A stretch of 64,000 bases of DNA, taken from NCBI GenBank assembly GCA_021734025.1, contig JAIPJS010000009.1:78390-142389 (forward strand), in the 5' to 3' direction. The position numbers were made by a program, and so were the translations under genes. The notes beneath the pieces were generated by a model. The model worked only from the letters and a program-made list of their open reading frames with translations. It did no database searches and was not told where the DNA came from. Shown in pieces: positions 1 through 11,704 of the stretch (its first letter is position 1; every line of letters starts with the position of its first letter). This stretch comes from Candidatus Neomarinimicrobiota bacterium (lineage in GTDB: Bacteria > Fidelibacterota > JAANXI01).

Positions 1-413
1 TTCACGGCATCTCTGGCATTCGGGACCGCAAAAGCTAAACCGACCTCTCTCATCACTGGGATATCCACGTAATCGTCACCGATGTAAGCGGTTTGGGATT
101 TTTCCACGCCGAACTGTTCCAGAATTGCTTTGAGTGCCACATTTTTATTCAGATACCCTTGATATACGTGATCTCCAATACCGAGTTCTTCCGCGCGTAT
201 TGTGGTGGCATCCGAATGTCGGCCACTCAGCAATGCAATTGCCAGGGAAGTGTGCCTGGCCAGAGCAACTCCCATCCCGTCGCTAACGCTGAACCGCTTT
301 AGTTCACCGGAACTGCCGACATAGATAGAACCGTCGGTAAACACACCATCAACATCCGAGACCAAAAGTTTGATTTTCGCCGCTTTCTCCAATACGGAAT
401 TCGGAACGCTCAC
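1..413 (-). CDS. kdsC: KDO-8-phosphate phosphatase KdsC, partial (3' end outside window)
   Basis: The reading frame starts with GTG at 413 and stays open to the window edge, giving 137 residues of an expected ~170. The HAD motif I reads LLVSDVDGVFTDG (nucleophile D20, acid D22), motif II is the LLSGR stretch, and the late acidic motif is YIGDDYVDIPVM. This is the KdsC branch of the HAD family, which hydrolyses KDO 8-phosphate to KDO in the cytoplasm during lipopolysaccharide core synthesis. The GTG start overlaps the kdsA stop codon (GTGA), so the two are translationally coupled and in one minus-strand operon. The C-terminus lies beyond position 1. Identification rests on the motifs plus the kdsA/kdsB neighbourhood. 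Confidence 0.88.
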   Translation of the reverse strand, partial: MSVPNSVLEKAAKIKLLVSDVDGVFTDGSIYVGSSGELKRFSVSDGMGVALARHTSLAIALLSGRHSDATTIRAEELGIGDHVYQGYLNKNVALKAILEQFGVEKSQTAYIGDDYVDIPVMREVGLAFAVPNARDAV

Positions 414-1240
414 AACTCCTCCAGTTGTTGGGTCACTTCGTAAATTGCCTGTAATTGTTGAATCAGCGCTCTTGCCTTCTGTAGCGGCCACTGAGTTGTC
501 GAGTCGCTCAGAGCATTTTCCACATCATTATGTATTTCCATAAAAATAGCATTGACTCCCGCTGCAATAGCCGCTCTTGCCAGTGCCGGGATATGCTCCC
601 GCATGCCACCTGTAGATTTTCCAAGTCCGCCTGGCAGTTGCGCCGAATGGGTGGCATCAAACACCACTGGATAGCCGAACTCCTGCATAATTGGTATGGA
701 CCGCATATCTGAGACCAGGTTATTGTACCCAAAACTCGCACCACGTTCCGTCAGGAGAATCTTTTCATTCCCCACCGAGGTAATTTTGCTGATGACCTGT
801 TTCATATCCCACGGAGCCAGAAACTGCCCCTTTTTCACGTTGACGACCCGTTCGCTTTCAGCAATTTCCAGGATCAAATCCGTCTGCCGACAGAGGAAAG
901 CGGGAACTTGTATTACGTCGGCGACTTCACCGATTATTTCCACCTGCCATGGCTCGTGAACATCGGTGAGAATAGGCAGACCGAACTCGCGTTTTACCTC
1001 CGCCAAAATTTCGGCGCCTTCTTCCACTCCAGGCCCCCGGTATGACTCAATGGAAGACCGGTTCGCCTTATCGTACGAGACCTTAAATACGATCGGAGCA
1101 CCGGTTTCCTCTGATAGTTCCTTAATGTCTTCCGCCATTTGCATTGTATGATCGCGACTCTCAATGACGCACGGGCCGGCAAAAAATGCCAGAGGAGTTC
1201 CTTCTCCGATTTTGATCGAATCTATGGTGACTGTTTTCAT
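410..1240 (-). CDS. kdsA: 3-deoxy-8-phosphooctulonate (KDO-8-P) synthase
   Basis: Condenses phosphoenolpyruvate with arabinose 5-phosphate to KDO 8-phosphate, the first committed step to KDO for lipid A-core. The 276-residue length is the family norm. Visible family signatures are FFAGPCVIE near the N-terminus, the FLCRQTDLI phosphate-binding region and DATHSAQLPGG towards the C-terminus. It is a TIM-barrel DAHP-synthase-like enzyme of the cytoplasm. It follows pyrG by 29 bases and overlaps kdsC by four, so it belongs to a gatC-kdsB-pyrG-kdsA-kdsC series. The ribosome-binding site ahead of the ATG is weak, as for several genes in this window. Confidence 0.95.
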   Translation of the reverse strand: MKTVTIDSIKIGEGTPLAFFAGPCVIESRDHTMQMAEDIKELSEETGAPIVFKVSYDKANRSSIESYRGPGVEEGAEILAEVKREFGLPILTDVHEPWQVEIIGEVADVIQVPAFLCRQTDLILEIAESERVVNVKKGQFLAPWDMKQVISKITSVGNEKILLTERGASFGYNNLVSDMRSIPIMQEFGYPVVFDATHSAQLPGGLGKSTGGMREHIPALARAAIAAGVNAIFMEIHNDVENALSDSTTQWPLQKARALIQQLQAIYEVTQQLEEL

Positions 1241-1269
1241 ATGCTATTCAGTTTTCAGGATTGCGGTTA

Positions 1270-3692
<2,423 letters not shown>

Positions 3693-3806
3693 CGTGCTCT
3701 CAGCATCTTTGGTAAAATCGGGGAAATTTCAGAGGGTAATTCGCCGTTGGGATGTTGTAGAGAAAAATGAGGAGTGGTGAGTTGGAGTTTACCCTCGCGG
3801 ATCATG

Positions 3807-4091
3807 CTATATCACTTTAGGGACGACAAAAAATTCACCGTCCGATTTGGGCGCGTTTTCCAGCGCTTTATCCTGGGAAAGAGATTCCCGGGATTCATCC
3901 TCCCGGAAAGCATTGGTTACATCCATCACATGGGAGAGTGGTTCAACCTCGCTGGTATCCAGTTCTTCCAGTTTTTCAATATAGTCCAAAATATCGCCGA
4001 GCTGTCTGGTATAGGCCGATTTTTCATCATCGGTCAAACGCAATTTTGCCAATGTAGCAATATGTTCAACTTGCTCCAGCGAAATGCTCAC
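3807..4091 (-). CDS. gatC: Asp-tRNA(Asn)/Glu-tRNA(Gln) amidotransferase subunit C
   Basis: Small 94-residue subunit that stabilises GatA in the GatCAB complex, which amidates mischarged Asp-tRNA(Asn) or Glu-tRNA(Gln). The N-terminus MSISLEQVEHIATLAKLRLTD and the LDYIEKLEELDTSEVEP segment with an SHVMDV loop are classic GatC. The start is GTG at 4091, preceded by an AGAGGA ribosome-binding site. gatA and gatB are not in the window, so the complex is encoded at scattered loci. It appears to head the kds/pyrG operon. Confidence 0.93.
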   Translation of the reverse strand: MSISLEQVEHIATLAKLRLTDDEKSAYTRQLGDILDYIEKLEELDTSEVEPLSHVMDVTNAFREDESRESLSQDKALENAPKSDGEFFVVPKVI

Positions 4092-4203
4092 AATCAGGTC
4101 CTCTCTGGATTGGTAGCCTTACGATTTCAGTGCAAATATAGGACGAGTCGGTTTGAGAATCAATCCCGTTGTATCGATGAAAATCTTTGATACTAAAAGT
4201 ACA

Positions 4204-5511
4204 CTATTTTACAAGGATTATTTTCCGGGTAGTTTGGTAATTTGCCGCTTCAAACCTGACAAAATAAATGCCGGACGAGAGTTGGGCCCCATCAAAAGTA
4301 AAATGGCGTGTTTCGTTTGTACCGTTTATCTGCGCTGCATGGATTACTTCCCCCCGTATGCTCGTGACCGAAATTTGAACCGGACTATCGCCGGGAAGGT
4401 GGTAATCAATGGTTGTGACAGGATTGAACGGATTGGGGTAGGCCGCAGAAATATAAAAGTCTGTCGGAAAGATCGGCTTCTCCTCCCGGGTAGCTGTCGT
4501 GGTACTTATTACTCCGGCACCGGCATACTTCATCACAGTGGATTTCACATTCTCAACCGAATCCAGCACTGCCCTATACTCGTATGGCGGAACATAATCG
4601 GTGGTCGAGGTAGTTGGCTGACTGCCCTCGCAGTTTACAAAGAGATTGTCCGAGAGGTTCCAGTAGCCGGTGGAATCACTGTACCAATATCCGATCGGGT
4701 TGAGCATGTTCTCGAAATAGTTCTTTTCGATGACTAAGTCGGCGCCCTGCCTGGCATTGATACCGGTCTCGATATTCCGGCTGTAATAGTTATTAAAAAT
4801 ATGTCCATGGCCGAACCTGTAGGCCGGCAGTCGGGAGTTACACGTATCAATCCAGTTGTGGTGGTAGTTGAGACGCCGATTGTAAACGTCGTCATCTGAA
4901 CTGCCGACCAAGCTTGTTTTATAACTATGATGGAGATAGTTCCACGAGATGGTAATGTAATCGCAATCCCGCTTGGCATCGAGCAAGCCGTCGTAATAAT
5001 CTTTGTCATGATCCAGATCGTTATAGAGCGTACAATGATCGACCCAGATATGATCGGCCGGCCCCTCGATGCTGACGCAATCCCCTTCTCCCTCAGAGAC
5101 GTGATGGATGGTCAGATTCCTGATGATGATGTTGCTGGCCTTCCAAATTTTAATTCCGATGCCGTCGAAAATTCCGCTGGAATCCTGACCGATAATAGAG
5201 AGATCCGAAAGGTCCTTCACGCTGATTTTGGACTCCTCGGTATTGTCCTGGGATATCGTTCCATTTACAATAATATTAAGGCCATCCGGGTATTCGCCAT
5301 CCTGCTTCTCGCCTATAACTTCCTCAATCTCATACCCGGTGGATGCTGTGACTATTTCACCGCCTTGCCCGCCTGTGGTTCCGCCATCGAGAGTGGCGAA
5401 CCCCACTAAAGCAAATTTTTCTTCAATGTGAATTTCCTGTCCCGTTAATGGATGGGTAAGCATCCCAATTAAACCGAATAGTAGCAGTAATTTCCTGGGT
5501 AAAGATTTCAT
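4204..5511 (-). CDS. Secreted pectate lyase (PL1-like) with C-terminal sorting domain
   Basis: The 435-residue precursor has an N-terminal signal peptide (KLLLLFGLIGMLTHPLTG, cleavage about residue 24), a right-handed beta-helix catalytic domain (about 35-335) and a C-terminal beta domain (about 349-435). PL1 hallmarks are the WVDHCTL strand (156-162), calcium-ligand-like acids in DYYDGLLD (171-178) and the RLPAYR element (227-232) with the catalytic-type arginine. The last domain opens with AAYPNPFNPVTTIDY, the FlgD-like/type IX sorting signature of FCB bacteria, so the protein is probably exported through the type IX system and shed or surface-anchored. It would cleave polygalacturonate by beta-elimination, though the substrate is an inference. 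It stands alone between two terminator-like regions. Confidence 0.85.
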   Translation of the reverse strand: MKSLPRKLLLLFGLIGMLTHPLTGQEIHIEEKFALVGFATLDGGTTGGQGGEIVTASTGYEIEEVIGEKQDGEYPDGLNIIVNGTISQDNTEESKISVKDLSDLSIIGQDSSGIFDGIGIKIWKASNIIIRNLTIHHVSEGEGDCVSIEGPADHIWVDHCTLYNDLDHDKDYYDGLLDAKRDCDYITISWNYLHHSYKTSLVGSSDDDVYNRRLNYHHNWIDTCNSRLPAYRFGHGHIFNNYYSRNIETGINARQGADLVIEKNYFENMLNPIGYWYSDSTGYWNLSDNLFVNCEGSQPTTSTTDYVPPYEYRAVLDSVENVKSTVMKYAGAGVISTTTATREEKPIFPTDFYISAAYPNPFNPVTTIDYHLPGDSPVQISVTSIRGEVIHAAQINGTNETRHFTFDGAQLSSGIYFVRFEAANYQTTRKIILVK

Positions 5512-5577
5512 GGATTCTCCGGGCGGAAGAAGTTAGATCAATCGGGAGTTAAATGGTATGCGAAAAACGGTCACAAC

Positions 5578-5614
5578 ATAATTCTCCCCCGGCCTGTCAC
5601 CGGGGGAGAATTAT
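5578..5614 (-). terminator. Perfect 15-bp stem terminator after the MacB-like operon
   Basis: The arms at 5578-5592 and 5600-5614 are exact reverse complements (15 bp, core CTCCCCCGG) around a 7-base loop. The outer stem is AT-rich, so it supplies a U-rich end in either direction. It lies 86 bases beyond the stop of the last permease gene and upstream of the pectate lyase, so it should end the YIP1-TolC-ABC operon. Confidence 0.8.
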
Positions 5615-5699
5615 CCCTGATTGAAACACCCTGATTGTGTTCTGTTGATTGAGGATACTGATGTGTGGGATGCTATGGTGTGTGTAGTTCCTTTGTTAT

Positions 5700-6926
5700 T
5701 TATTCATAGCGCAACGATTCTATCGGGTCCATCCGCGCTGCCTTTGCCGCCGGATACAGCCCAAAAAAGAGGCCAATTATTGAGCAAAACCCGAGTGAAA
5801 CAATGATGGACCATGTCGGAACTGCTGCTGGAAGAGGTGTGACCCTGCCAAGAACCTGAGCGATAATCACGCCAATGATCACCCCCACAATTCCTCCAAA
5901 AACACTGAGAATAATCGATTCCACAAGAAATTGTCGCAGAATATCTCCGCGCTGGGCACCAATCGCTTTCCGGACACCTATCTCCCGGGTTCGCTCGGTG
6001 ACCGTCACGATCATAATATTCATGATACCAATACCAGCCACTAACAGGGATATTGAGGCAATGCCGATTGCGGCATATCGTACCATCTTGGTCATCTCAT
6101 CGAAGTTGGATGTGAGTGATTCAGACGACCAGATTTCGAAATCGTTCGGTTCGCCAGGTTTGACCTTTCTGACGGTGCGGAGGATCGACGTTACCTCATC
6201 CATCGCCTGCTGATATACCTCACTGGATCTCGCGCGGATCGTCAGATTCACAGAATGATTTCGTCCGTACATCTCCTGCCAGGTACTTAAAGGAATAATT
6301 ACCCGATTATCCCGGCTGTTTCCGAAGCGGGACCCCTTTTTCTCCAGCACACCGACCACTCGGAGCGGTTTACCGCCCACCTTAATTGTCTTCCCCAGGG
6401 GATCAATAAATGGGAACAGCTCTTCAACAATATCGACCCCGATCACCGCAACATTCCGATTATGCAGTACATCGGAGTCAGTGAGAAACCTGCCGAACTC
6501 AACAAAATATCCGTTAGAGATAGCAAATTCCGGAGTTCCCCCGGCGATGGTAACCGTAGGGGCAGTCCGCTTGTCCCGATGCTTTACCGTTTGGCCAAAC
6601 TGCCAGTTTTCCACTCCGACGGCAACCACATGTGTGGCCAATTCCTGAACTGCCGCTCCCTGCTCCCAGGTGATATCCTTCCGGTTCCGAAACCGGTGTC
6701 GGTCCCGGCCTCCACGATTTACAGCCGGATACTTCTGTACCTGGAATACGTTACTGCCAAGGGCGCTCATTTCTTCGTACACATTTTGTTGAAATCCGAC
6801 GATCACCGACTGCATTCCGATGATGGTAAACACCCCGATTATCACGCCGAGCAACGTCAGGCTTGAACGAAGTTTATTCGCCCAGAGCGAGTTCAAGGCC
6901 ATTAAAATTGGTTCTACGATATTCAC
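5700..6926 (-). CDS. MacB-like ABC transporter permease (second copy)
   Basis: A 408-residue FtsX/MacB-type permease. It has one N-terminal membrane helix (about 17-42, ending in SVIVGFQQN), a ~230-residue periplasmic MacB_PCD domain, then three C-terminal helices with the conserved GIGIMNIMIVTVTERTREIG coupling segment near 285-305. Start is GTG at 6926 with AAAGG upstream. Together with the neighbouring permease, one ATPase, a membrane-fusion adaptor and a TolC channel it should form a tripartite MacAB-TolC-like pump; two different permease genes suggest a heterodimer. The substrate is unknown (peptides, macrolides, lipids or siderophores in characterised relatives). It is separated from the first permease by 102 bases. 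Confidence 0.88.
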   Translation of the reverse strand: MNIVEPILMALNSLWANKLRSSLTLLGVIIGVFTIIGMQSVIVGFQQNVYEEMSALGSNVFQVQKYPAVNRGGRDRHRFRNRKDITWEQGAAVQELATHVVAVGVENWQFGQTVKHRDKRTAPTVTIAGGTPEFAISNGYFVEFGRFLTDSDVLHNRNVAVIGVDIVEELFPFIDPLGKTIKVGGKPLRVVGVLEKKGSRFGNSRDNRVIIPLSTWQEMYGRNHSVNLTIRARSSEVYQQAMDEVTSILRTVRKVKPGEPNDFEIWSSESLTSNFDEMTKMVRYAAIGIASISLLVAGIGIMNIMIVTVTERTREIGVRKAIGAQRGDILRQFLVESIILSVFGGIVGVIIGVIIAQVLGRVTPLPAAVPTWSIIVSLGFCSIIGLFFGLYPAAKAARMDPIESLRYE

Positions 6927-7028
6927 GATATAAACCTTTTACAATTGAATCGCCGTGACGCAGAGGTAAAATATTTAATATTTTCCTTTACGTCCTGGCG
7001 ACTTTGCAAGGACAATTTGCTTTCTTTT

Positions 7029-8258
7029 CTATTCATATCTTAATGCGTCAATCGGATTCAGTTTTGCGGCGCGGCTCGCCGGCCAGAGGCCAAACAGGAC
7101 ACCAATCACCACCACAAATCCGATGCCCAGGACCGCCCAGGTCATGGAAATACTCGCCGGGAGCGGAGTCGATTTATCAATGAAGTATGCGAGGCCAGCC
7201 GCAGCCCCCATTCCAATGATTACGCCAACCATACAAACCATCATAGATTCGATCAGAAACTGCATCAGCACATTCCCCCGGGTGGCCCCAAGGGCCTTCC
7301 GGATACCGATTTCCCTGGTCCGCTCGGTTACGGATACCAACATAATATTCATAATCCCAATCCCACCTACGAGGAGTGAAATACCGCCAATTCCGATAGC
7401 AGTCGCCCAGAGCCCGGAGGTGACTTGTCGGTAAAAGTTCATCAACATTTCCTGATTATTGATTTCAAAGTTTTCGGCTTCACGGGGCTTTAAACTCCGA
7501 GCCGTGCGCATAAGCCCCGTAAGTTCTATACGCGCATCTTCCAGCTTCCCCGGGTCACCGACTTTGACTGCTATCATATAAGAGCGCCACGAACCGAAGG
7601 TCTTGGTAAACGCACCGTGTGGGATATAGATATTCGAATCCATATCATTTCCCAGCATATTTCCCTGCGATTTGAGCACTCCAATCACCAGGAAACGTCG
7701 GTTTGCAAGGTTAATTCGCTGTCCAATAGGATTGGTGTTGGGAAAAAGTGTCTGAACGATGCTATGTCCGATGACCGCCACCATCCGATTACGGTCCACA
7801 TCGATGAATGAGAGGAACCGACCTTCTGCAATGTCCTGTGGACCGAACCCACCCTCCAATCCATATTCGTTTGTTCCAACGATAGAGGCGTTTTCAATGG
7901 CATGTTCCCTTTTGGAAACCTCTGCCCGACTGGACACCTGCGGGATAACCCTTTGAGCCAGCCGGGAATGCTCCTTCACATATTCATAGTGCTCCAGCGT
8001 AATTCTGGGCCGCCCCCGCATCTGCCACCAGGCATCCGCGCTGGTATTCACCCAGGGATATCGGTCGATATACAAAACGTCGGAACCCAGTGAACTAATC
8101 TGATTTGCAAAACCCTTATTGAGTCCCTCGATAATGGAAATAATCCCTACGACCGTCAATACGCCGATCACGATACCAAGCGTCGTAAGGATTGCCCGGA
8201 GCTTGTGTGACCAGAGGGCCTGGAGGGCTATCTTTGTGCTTTCTATGATGTTTCTCAT
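7029..8258 (-). CDS. MacB-like ABC transporter permease (first copy)
   Basis: A 409-residue paralogue of the adjacent permease with the same plan: N-terminal helix (about 18-42), periplasmic MacB_PCD domain and a three-helix FtsX domain containing GGIGIMNIMLVSVTERTREIG. The TERTREIG(V/I)RKA(I/L)GA coupling loop that contacts the ATPase is intact in both copies. The gene begins 3 bases after the ATPase stop codon, so the two are tightly coupled. Divergence between the two permeases is large enough that this is an old duplication rather than a recent one. Confidence 0.88.
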   Translation of the reverse strand: MRNIIESTKIALQALWSHKLRAILTTLGIVIGVLTVVGIISIIEGLNKGFANQISSLGSDVLYIDRYPWVNTSADAWWQMRGRPRITLEHYEYVKEHSRLAQRVIPQVSSRAEVSKREHAIENASIVGTNEYGLEGGFGPQDIAEGRFLSFIDVDRNRMVAVIGHSIVQTLFPNTNPIGQRINLANRRFLVIGVLKSQGNMLGNDMDSNIYIPHGAFTKTFGSWRSYMIAVKVGDPGKLEDARIELTGLMRTARSLKPREAENFEINNQEMLMNFYRQVTSGLWATAIGIGGISLLVGGIGIMNIMLVSVTERTREIGIRKALGATRGNVLMQFLIESMMVCMVGVIIGMGAAAGLAYFIDKSTPLPASISMTWAVLGIGFVVVIGVLFGLWPASRAAKLNPIDALRYE

Positions 8259-8261
8259 AAT

Positions 8262-8966
8262 CTACGCCTGGGCTGTACGTTTACCATTTTGCGTCATCCG
8301 ATCGGTATCCACTTTGCCATCAAGGATATGAACACTTCGGTTTGCGAACTCGGCGATGTTCGCCTCATGGGTCACCAGGATTATCGTATTACCGGAGGCA
8401 TGGAGTCTTGTGAGAACATCCATAATTTCCTCGCCGGTTTTGGAATCCAGGTTACCTGTTGGTTCATCTGCCAGTATAATGGAGGGATTATTCACCAGCG
8501 CCCTGGCGATGGCAACCCGCTGACGCTGGCCACCGGATAATTCGGTAGGCTTGTGCATCATCCGCTCCTTCAGGCCAACCCGGATCAACGCTTCCTCCGC
8601 TCGTTCACGTCTGTCCTTCTTTGGCATTCCGCTGTAAATCAGCGGCAGTTCAACGTTATGCAGCGCATTCGCCCGGGGCAGCAAATTAAACGTCTGAAAC
8701 ACGAACCCGATTTTTTGATTTCTGATTCGGGCAAGTTCGCTGTCCGTCATGGTATGGACAGGGACATTCTCCAATTTGTACTCACCATCGGATGGGACAT
8801 CCAGGCAGCCGATAATATTCATCAGAGTGGATTTGCCTGAACCCGAGGGCCCCATGATCGAAACATATTCGTTTTGATTTATATTGAGATCTACACCTCT
8901 GAGCGCGTAGACTTTTTCCTGCCCTAAATCGTAAACCTTGGTTATGCCGTTCAGATTAATAAGCAC
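8262..8966 (-). CDS. MacB/LolD-type ABC transporter ATP-binding protein
   Basis: A 234-residue ATPase with every motif intact: Walker [10 protein letters not shown] (about 39-47), the Q-loop segment [13 protein letters not shown], signature LSGGQRQR, Walker [14 protein letters not shown] and switch histidine VTHEA. The GNLDS extension after Walker B is characteristic of the MacB/LolD/FtsE branch that powers mechanotransmission rather than membrane-crossing transport. Start is GTG at 8966, 8 bases after an AAAGGAG ribosome-binding site. It sits between the adaptor gene and the two permeases. Confidence 0.92.
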   Translation of the reverse strand: MLINLNGITKVYDLGQEKVYALRGVDLNINQNEYVSIMGPSGSGKSTLMNIIGCLDVPSDGEYKLENVPVHTMTDSELARIRNQKIGFVFQTFNLLPRANALHNVELPLIYSGMPKKDRRERAEEALIRVGLKERMMHKPTELSGGQRQRVAIARALVNNPSIILADEPTGNLDSKTGEEIMDVLTRLHASGNTIILVTHEANIAEFANRSVHILDGKVDTDRMTQNGKRTAQA

Positions 8967-9015
8967 GGCAAACTCCTTTTGTATACTTTCAAAGATGACT
9001 TTTCCATTCTAAATA

Positions 9016-10317
9016 TCAGGGAGCCGATGCCCCGAAATCCGGACCGCCGCCACTCCCTGACCGTTCCACCATGGTGCCGTCCTGCAAATCCCGGCTCACC
9101 GCCCTGTACGAACCCACAACGATCTCTTCACCGGTTTCAAGCCCCGATAGTATTTCAAAATGGGTATCGCTGCTGATACCAGTCTTCACTGCCCGCTGTT
9201 CAACCTCCATCTCGTCTTCGTTCAGGACAAACACAACTTCGCTCATTTCCTCACGGCGGCGCACAGTCTGGGTTGTCAAAGGCACTGGGGATTTGTCCGG
9301 ATTGGCTGCATTTGGTTTTTTTGCCTTCCCCGGATTATTGTGAGCCTCCGTTCCCAGTGAATCCGGCTTTTTCTGTTCAAGTCGCATTGGTGCACGAACG
9401 GTTACGGCCTGAATCGGTACCACGATGGCATTCTGATTGACCTCTGTAATAATCGCCACATCTGCAGTCATTCCGGGGCGCAGTTCAGGAGCGCGTTGGT
9501 TGAGCGTCACGGTAATTTCGAAGTTGGTTACCTGCTCCTGGCTTCCAGCGCCGGTGGTCACCGCAGAATGGGCAATCTCTGTGACTGTCCCGTTAAAGAC
9601 CGTATCCGGCAGCGCGTCCACTTCCACATCCACCGAATCCCCGAGACTCACGTCAATGACGTCGCTCTCATCTACTTCGACGATGACTTCCATAGTGGAG
9701 AGATCGGCAATGGTCATAATGAGGTCGCGCTGGAAGGTTGATCCCATAGCAATTTCGCCGACTTCTTTGTCGAGTTTGGTTACCGTCCCGGCGATTGGCG
9801 ACAAAATGCGTGTTTTGGACAGATCATCTCTGGCCTGTTTAAGTGAAGCCCGGCGCTGTTCCAGGTTGCTCTGGGCTTTATCCACAGAAGCCTGGGCCGC
9901 TTCAAGTTCCGCCTCGCTGGCCAGGCCTTTCTTATGGAGATCTTCCGTTCGGCGCAGTTCGCTTTTCGCCAGTTTCAGATCGGCGGCGGCTGAAGTTTCC
10001 ATGCTCTTGGCTTGCTCCAGTGACGCCTGGTAGCGTTCCTGATCCAGCTGGACCAGGAACTGGCCCTTCTGCACATTATCGCCCTCTAACACGCCGAGAT
10101 CCATGATTTCACCGCTGACATTCGCCGAAATATTCACCTCGACGGCTGGCTGGACGCGACCGGTCGCGTTGACTTTCTGTATAATTTCACCGGCGCCGAC
10201 GATTTGGGTATCTACAGCTACAGCACCGGCAGTTTTTTCCCTGGTACCGAAAAAGATCAGCACCGCTAATATTATTACAATCCCGCCGCCAATGAGGAAT
10301 TTTTTCTTTTTAAACAT
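9016..10317 (-). CDS. Periplasmic adaptor (membrane-fusion protein), MacA/HlyD family
   Basis: A 433-residue adaptor. It has an N-terminal membrane anchor (about 7-25), a split lipoyl domain (VNISANVSGEIMDLGVLEGDNVQKGQ and the later ILSPIAGTVTKL strand), a long alpha-hairpin coiled coil between them (about 90-180) and a beta-barrel plus membrane-proximal domain. An unusual Lys/Pro/Asn-rich insert (about 310-355) interrupts the membrane-proximal part. It bridges the ABC permeases in the inner membrane to the TolC-like channel encoded immediately upstream. RBS GGGAG precedes the ATG. No clear lipobox is seen, so it is probably held by the N-terminal helix. Confidence 0.9.
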   Translation of the reverse strand: MFKKKKFLIGGGIVIILAVLIFFGTREKTAGAVAVDTQIVGAGEIIQKVNATGRVQPAVEVNISANVSGEIMDLGVLEGDNVQKGQFLVQLDQERYQASLEQAKSMETSAAADLKLAKSELRRTEDLHKKGLASEAELEAAQASVDKAQSNLEQRRASLKQARDDLSKTRILSPIAGTVTKLDKEVGEIAMGSTFQRDLIMTIADLSTMEVIVEVDESDVIDVSLGDSVDVEVDALPDTVFNGTVTEIAHSAVTTGAGSQEQVTNFEITVTLNQRAPELRPGMTADVAIITEVNQNAIVVPIQAVTVRAPMRLEQKKPDSLGTEAHNNPGKAKKPNAANPDKSPVPLTTQTVRRREEMSEVVFVLNEDEMEVEQRAVKTGISSDTHFEILSGLETGEEIVVGSYRAVSRDLQDGTMVERSGSGGGPDFGASAP

Positions 10318-10347
10318 ACTCTACTCCCTTGTCATCTCTGGAAATAC

Positions 10348-11682
10348 TTAGCCCGTTACTAACTGTCCGGTTAATCGTTGGAGCTGCGTTTCCACTGTTT
10401 TCGCTTCAAACTTTGTATATATCAACATCTGTCTGGCTCTGGTGATAGCAGCCTGGGCATCCAATACATCTAACAACGTGGCCTGTCCGATATTGTATCG
10501 CTCTCGTGCCAACCGTAAATCTTCTTGTGCCGATTGCAAGCTCACTTCATTTAGCTCAATGACCTCGCCGTATGTTTTCAACTGTTCTATCAAATTCTCA
10601 ACCCGCATGTTAAGTGTGAGGACGGCATCACTATAATCCTTCTGAGCAATGACATAATCCGCGCGACGCTGTTGTACAAAACCATCGGTGCGGAATTGGT
10701 TAAAAATGGGGATGCTGACGTTCACTCCAATCCGATAGTTGTATCCTTTGCTGAAGTCGGTATAGAGTTTATCAATCGCATCGCCGGAGCGTCCATAGGA
10801 AAAACTTCCGGCGACCGATGGAAGCAAATTGCTCCTGGCCACCGCCAGATTTGCCTTCGAGCGCCGCTGCTCAAGCTCGAGTTGCCGGATCTGTTTATTT
10901 GAGGCCTGCGCCTGTTGCATGGCCACGTCCAACGCCGGGATCTCCGGTGACTCGTACTCAAATACCCCAAGGATTACCGGAGCGGAAGCCCGCCGTCCCA
11001 TTGCTACGTTCAGTTCCCGTTTGGCATTTGACAATTGCTGCTGCTGATTCAGCAGGTTTATCCGATCATTTCCGGCCTGGGTTTTGGCCTTGTAAACGTC
11101 GGACTGTGCTACGGCACCCAACCGATAACGCTCTTCTGTTTGCTCCACCTGAGCCTGGCTGCTCTCCAGCGTCCGTTCATAGACCGTGACCAACTCCCGG
11201 GCACGTAGAACATTCAGATACGCCGTAGTCACGTCCACCACCAGGTTTTCTTTGGCGGACTTCACTCTGAGCTGTGCCTGTTCAGACGCCAGCGTTGCCA
11301 TTTTGTAATTATTGCGGACATTGCCACCGTTGTAAATTGTCTGTCTCAGGGAGAGTCCCATATCATAGTAATCTCTGGTAACCTCGACTGGCGATTGAAA
11401 TTGGACGCCGTAATCAAAACCTTTGCTAATACTGCGGCTGCCGCCCAAGGACGCATTTACCGATGGCAAATACTCGCCAAACGCAGATTTTTCGTTGGCC
11501 TGTGCACTCTGCCTACGCTGCCGGGCAATATCGATAGTGACCTTGTTTTCCATGGCAATGTCGATACACTCCTGGATAGTTAGGGTGTCGTCGGACGCAA
11601 CCGTCTGTTGTCCGTACATTGTGAGCGGCGTTAGTAAAAGAAATCCGCCAAATATCCAGAGTGTTTTCAGTGTGTTCTTCAT
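10348..11682 (-). CDS. TolC-family outer-membrane efflux channel
   Basis: A 444-residue precursor with a signal peptide (LWIFGGFLLLTPLTMYGQQ, cleavage about residue 25) followed by two internally similar OEP repeats rich in heptad alpha-helix, as expected for the alpha-barrel of TolC. Conserved points include LTIQECIDIAMENKVTI at the start of the mature protein and ARERYNIGQATLLDVLDAQAA near the end. It provides the outer-membrane exit duct for the adaptor and ABC genes 31 bases downstream. AAAGGA is located upstream of the ATG. Confidence 0.92.
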   Translation of the reverse strand: MKNTLKTLWIFGGFLLLTPLTMYGQQTVASDDTLTIQECIDIAMENKVTIDIARQRRQSAQANEKSAFGEYLPSVNASLGGSRSISKGFDYGVQFQSPVEVTRDYYDMGLSLRQTIYNGGNVRNNYKMATLASEQAQLRVKSAKENLVVDVTTAYLNVLRARELVTVYERTLESSQAQVEQTEERYRLGAVAQSDVYKAKTQAGNDRINLLNQQQQLSNAKRELNVAMGRRASAPVILGVFEYESPEIPALDVAMQQAQASNKQIRQLELEQRRSKANLAVARSNLLPSVAGSFSYGRSGDAIDKLYTDFSKGYNYRIGVNVSIPIFNQFRTDGFVQQRRADYVIAQKDYSDAVLTLNMRVENLIEQLKTYGEVIELNEVSLQSAQEDLRLARERYNIGQATLLDVLDAQAAITRARQMLIYTKFEAKTVETQLQRLTGQLVTG

Positions 11683-11704
11683 AAACCGATCATCCTTTCT
11701 TCAA

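Noticed and set aside
93..302. 69-codon plus-strand frame at the window start
   Set aside because: Antisense to the partial kdsC gene, whose HAD motifs are clear.
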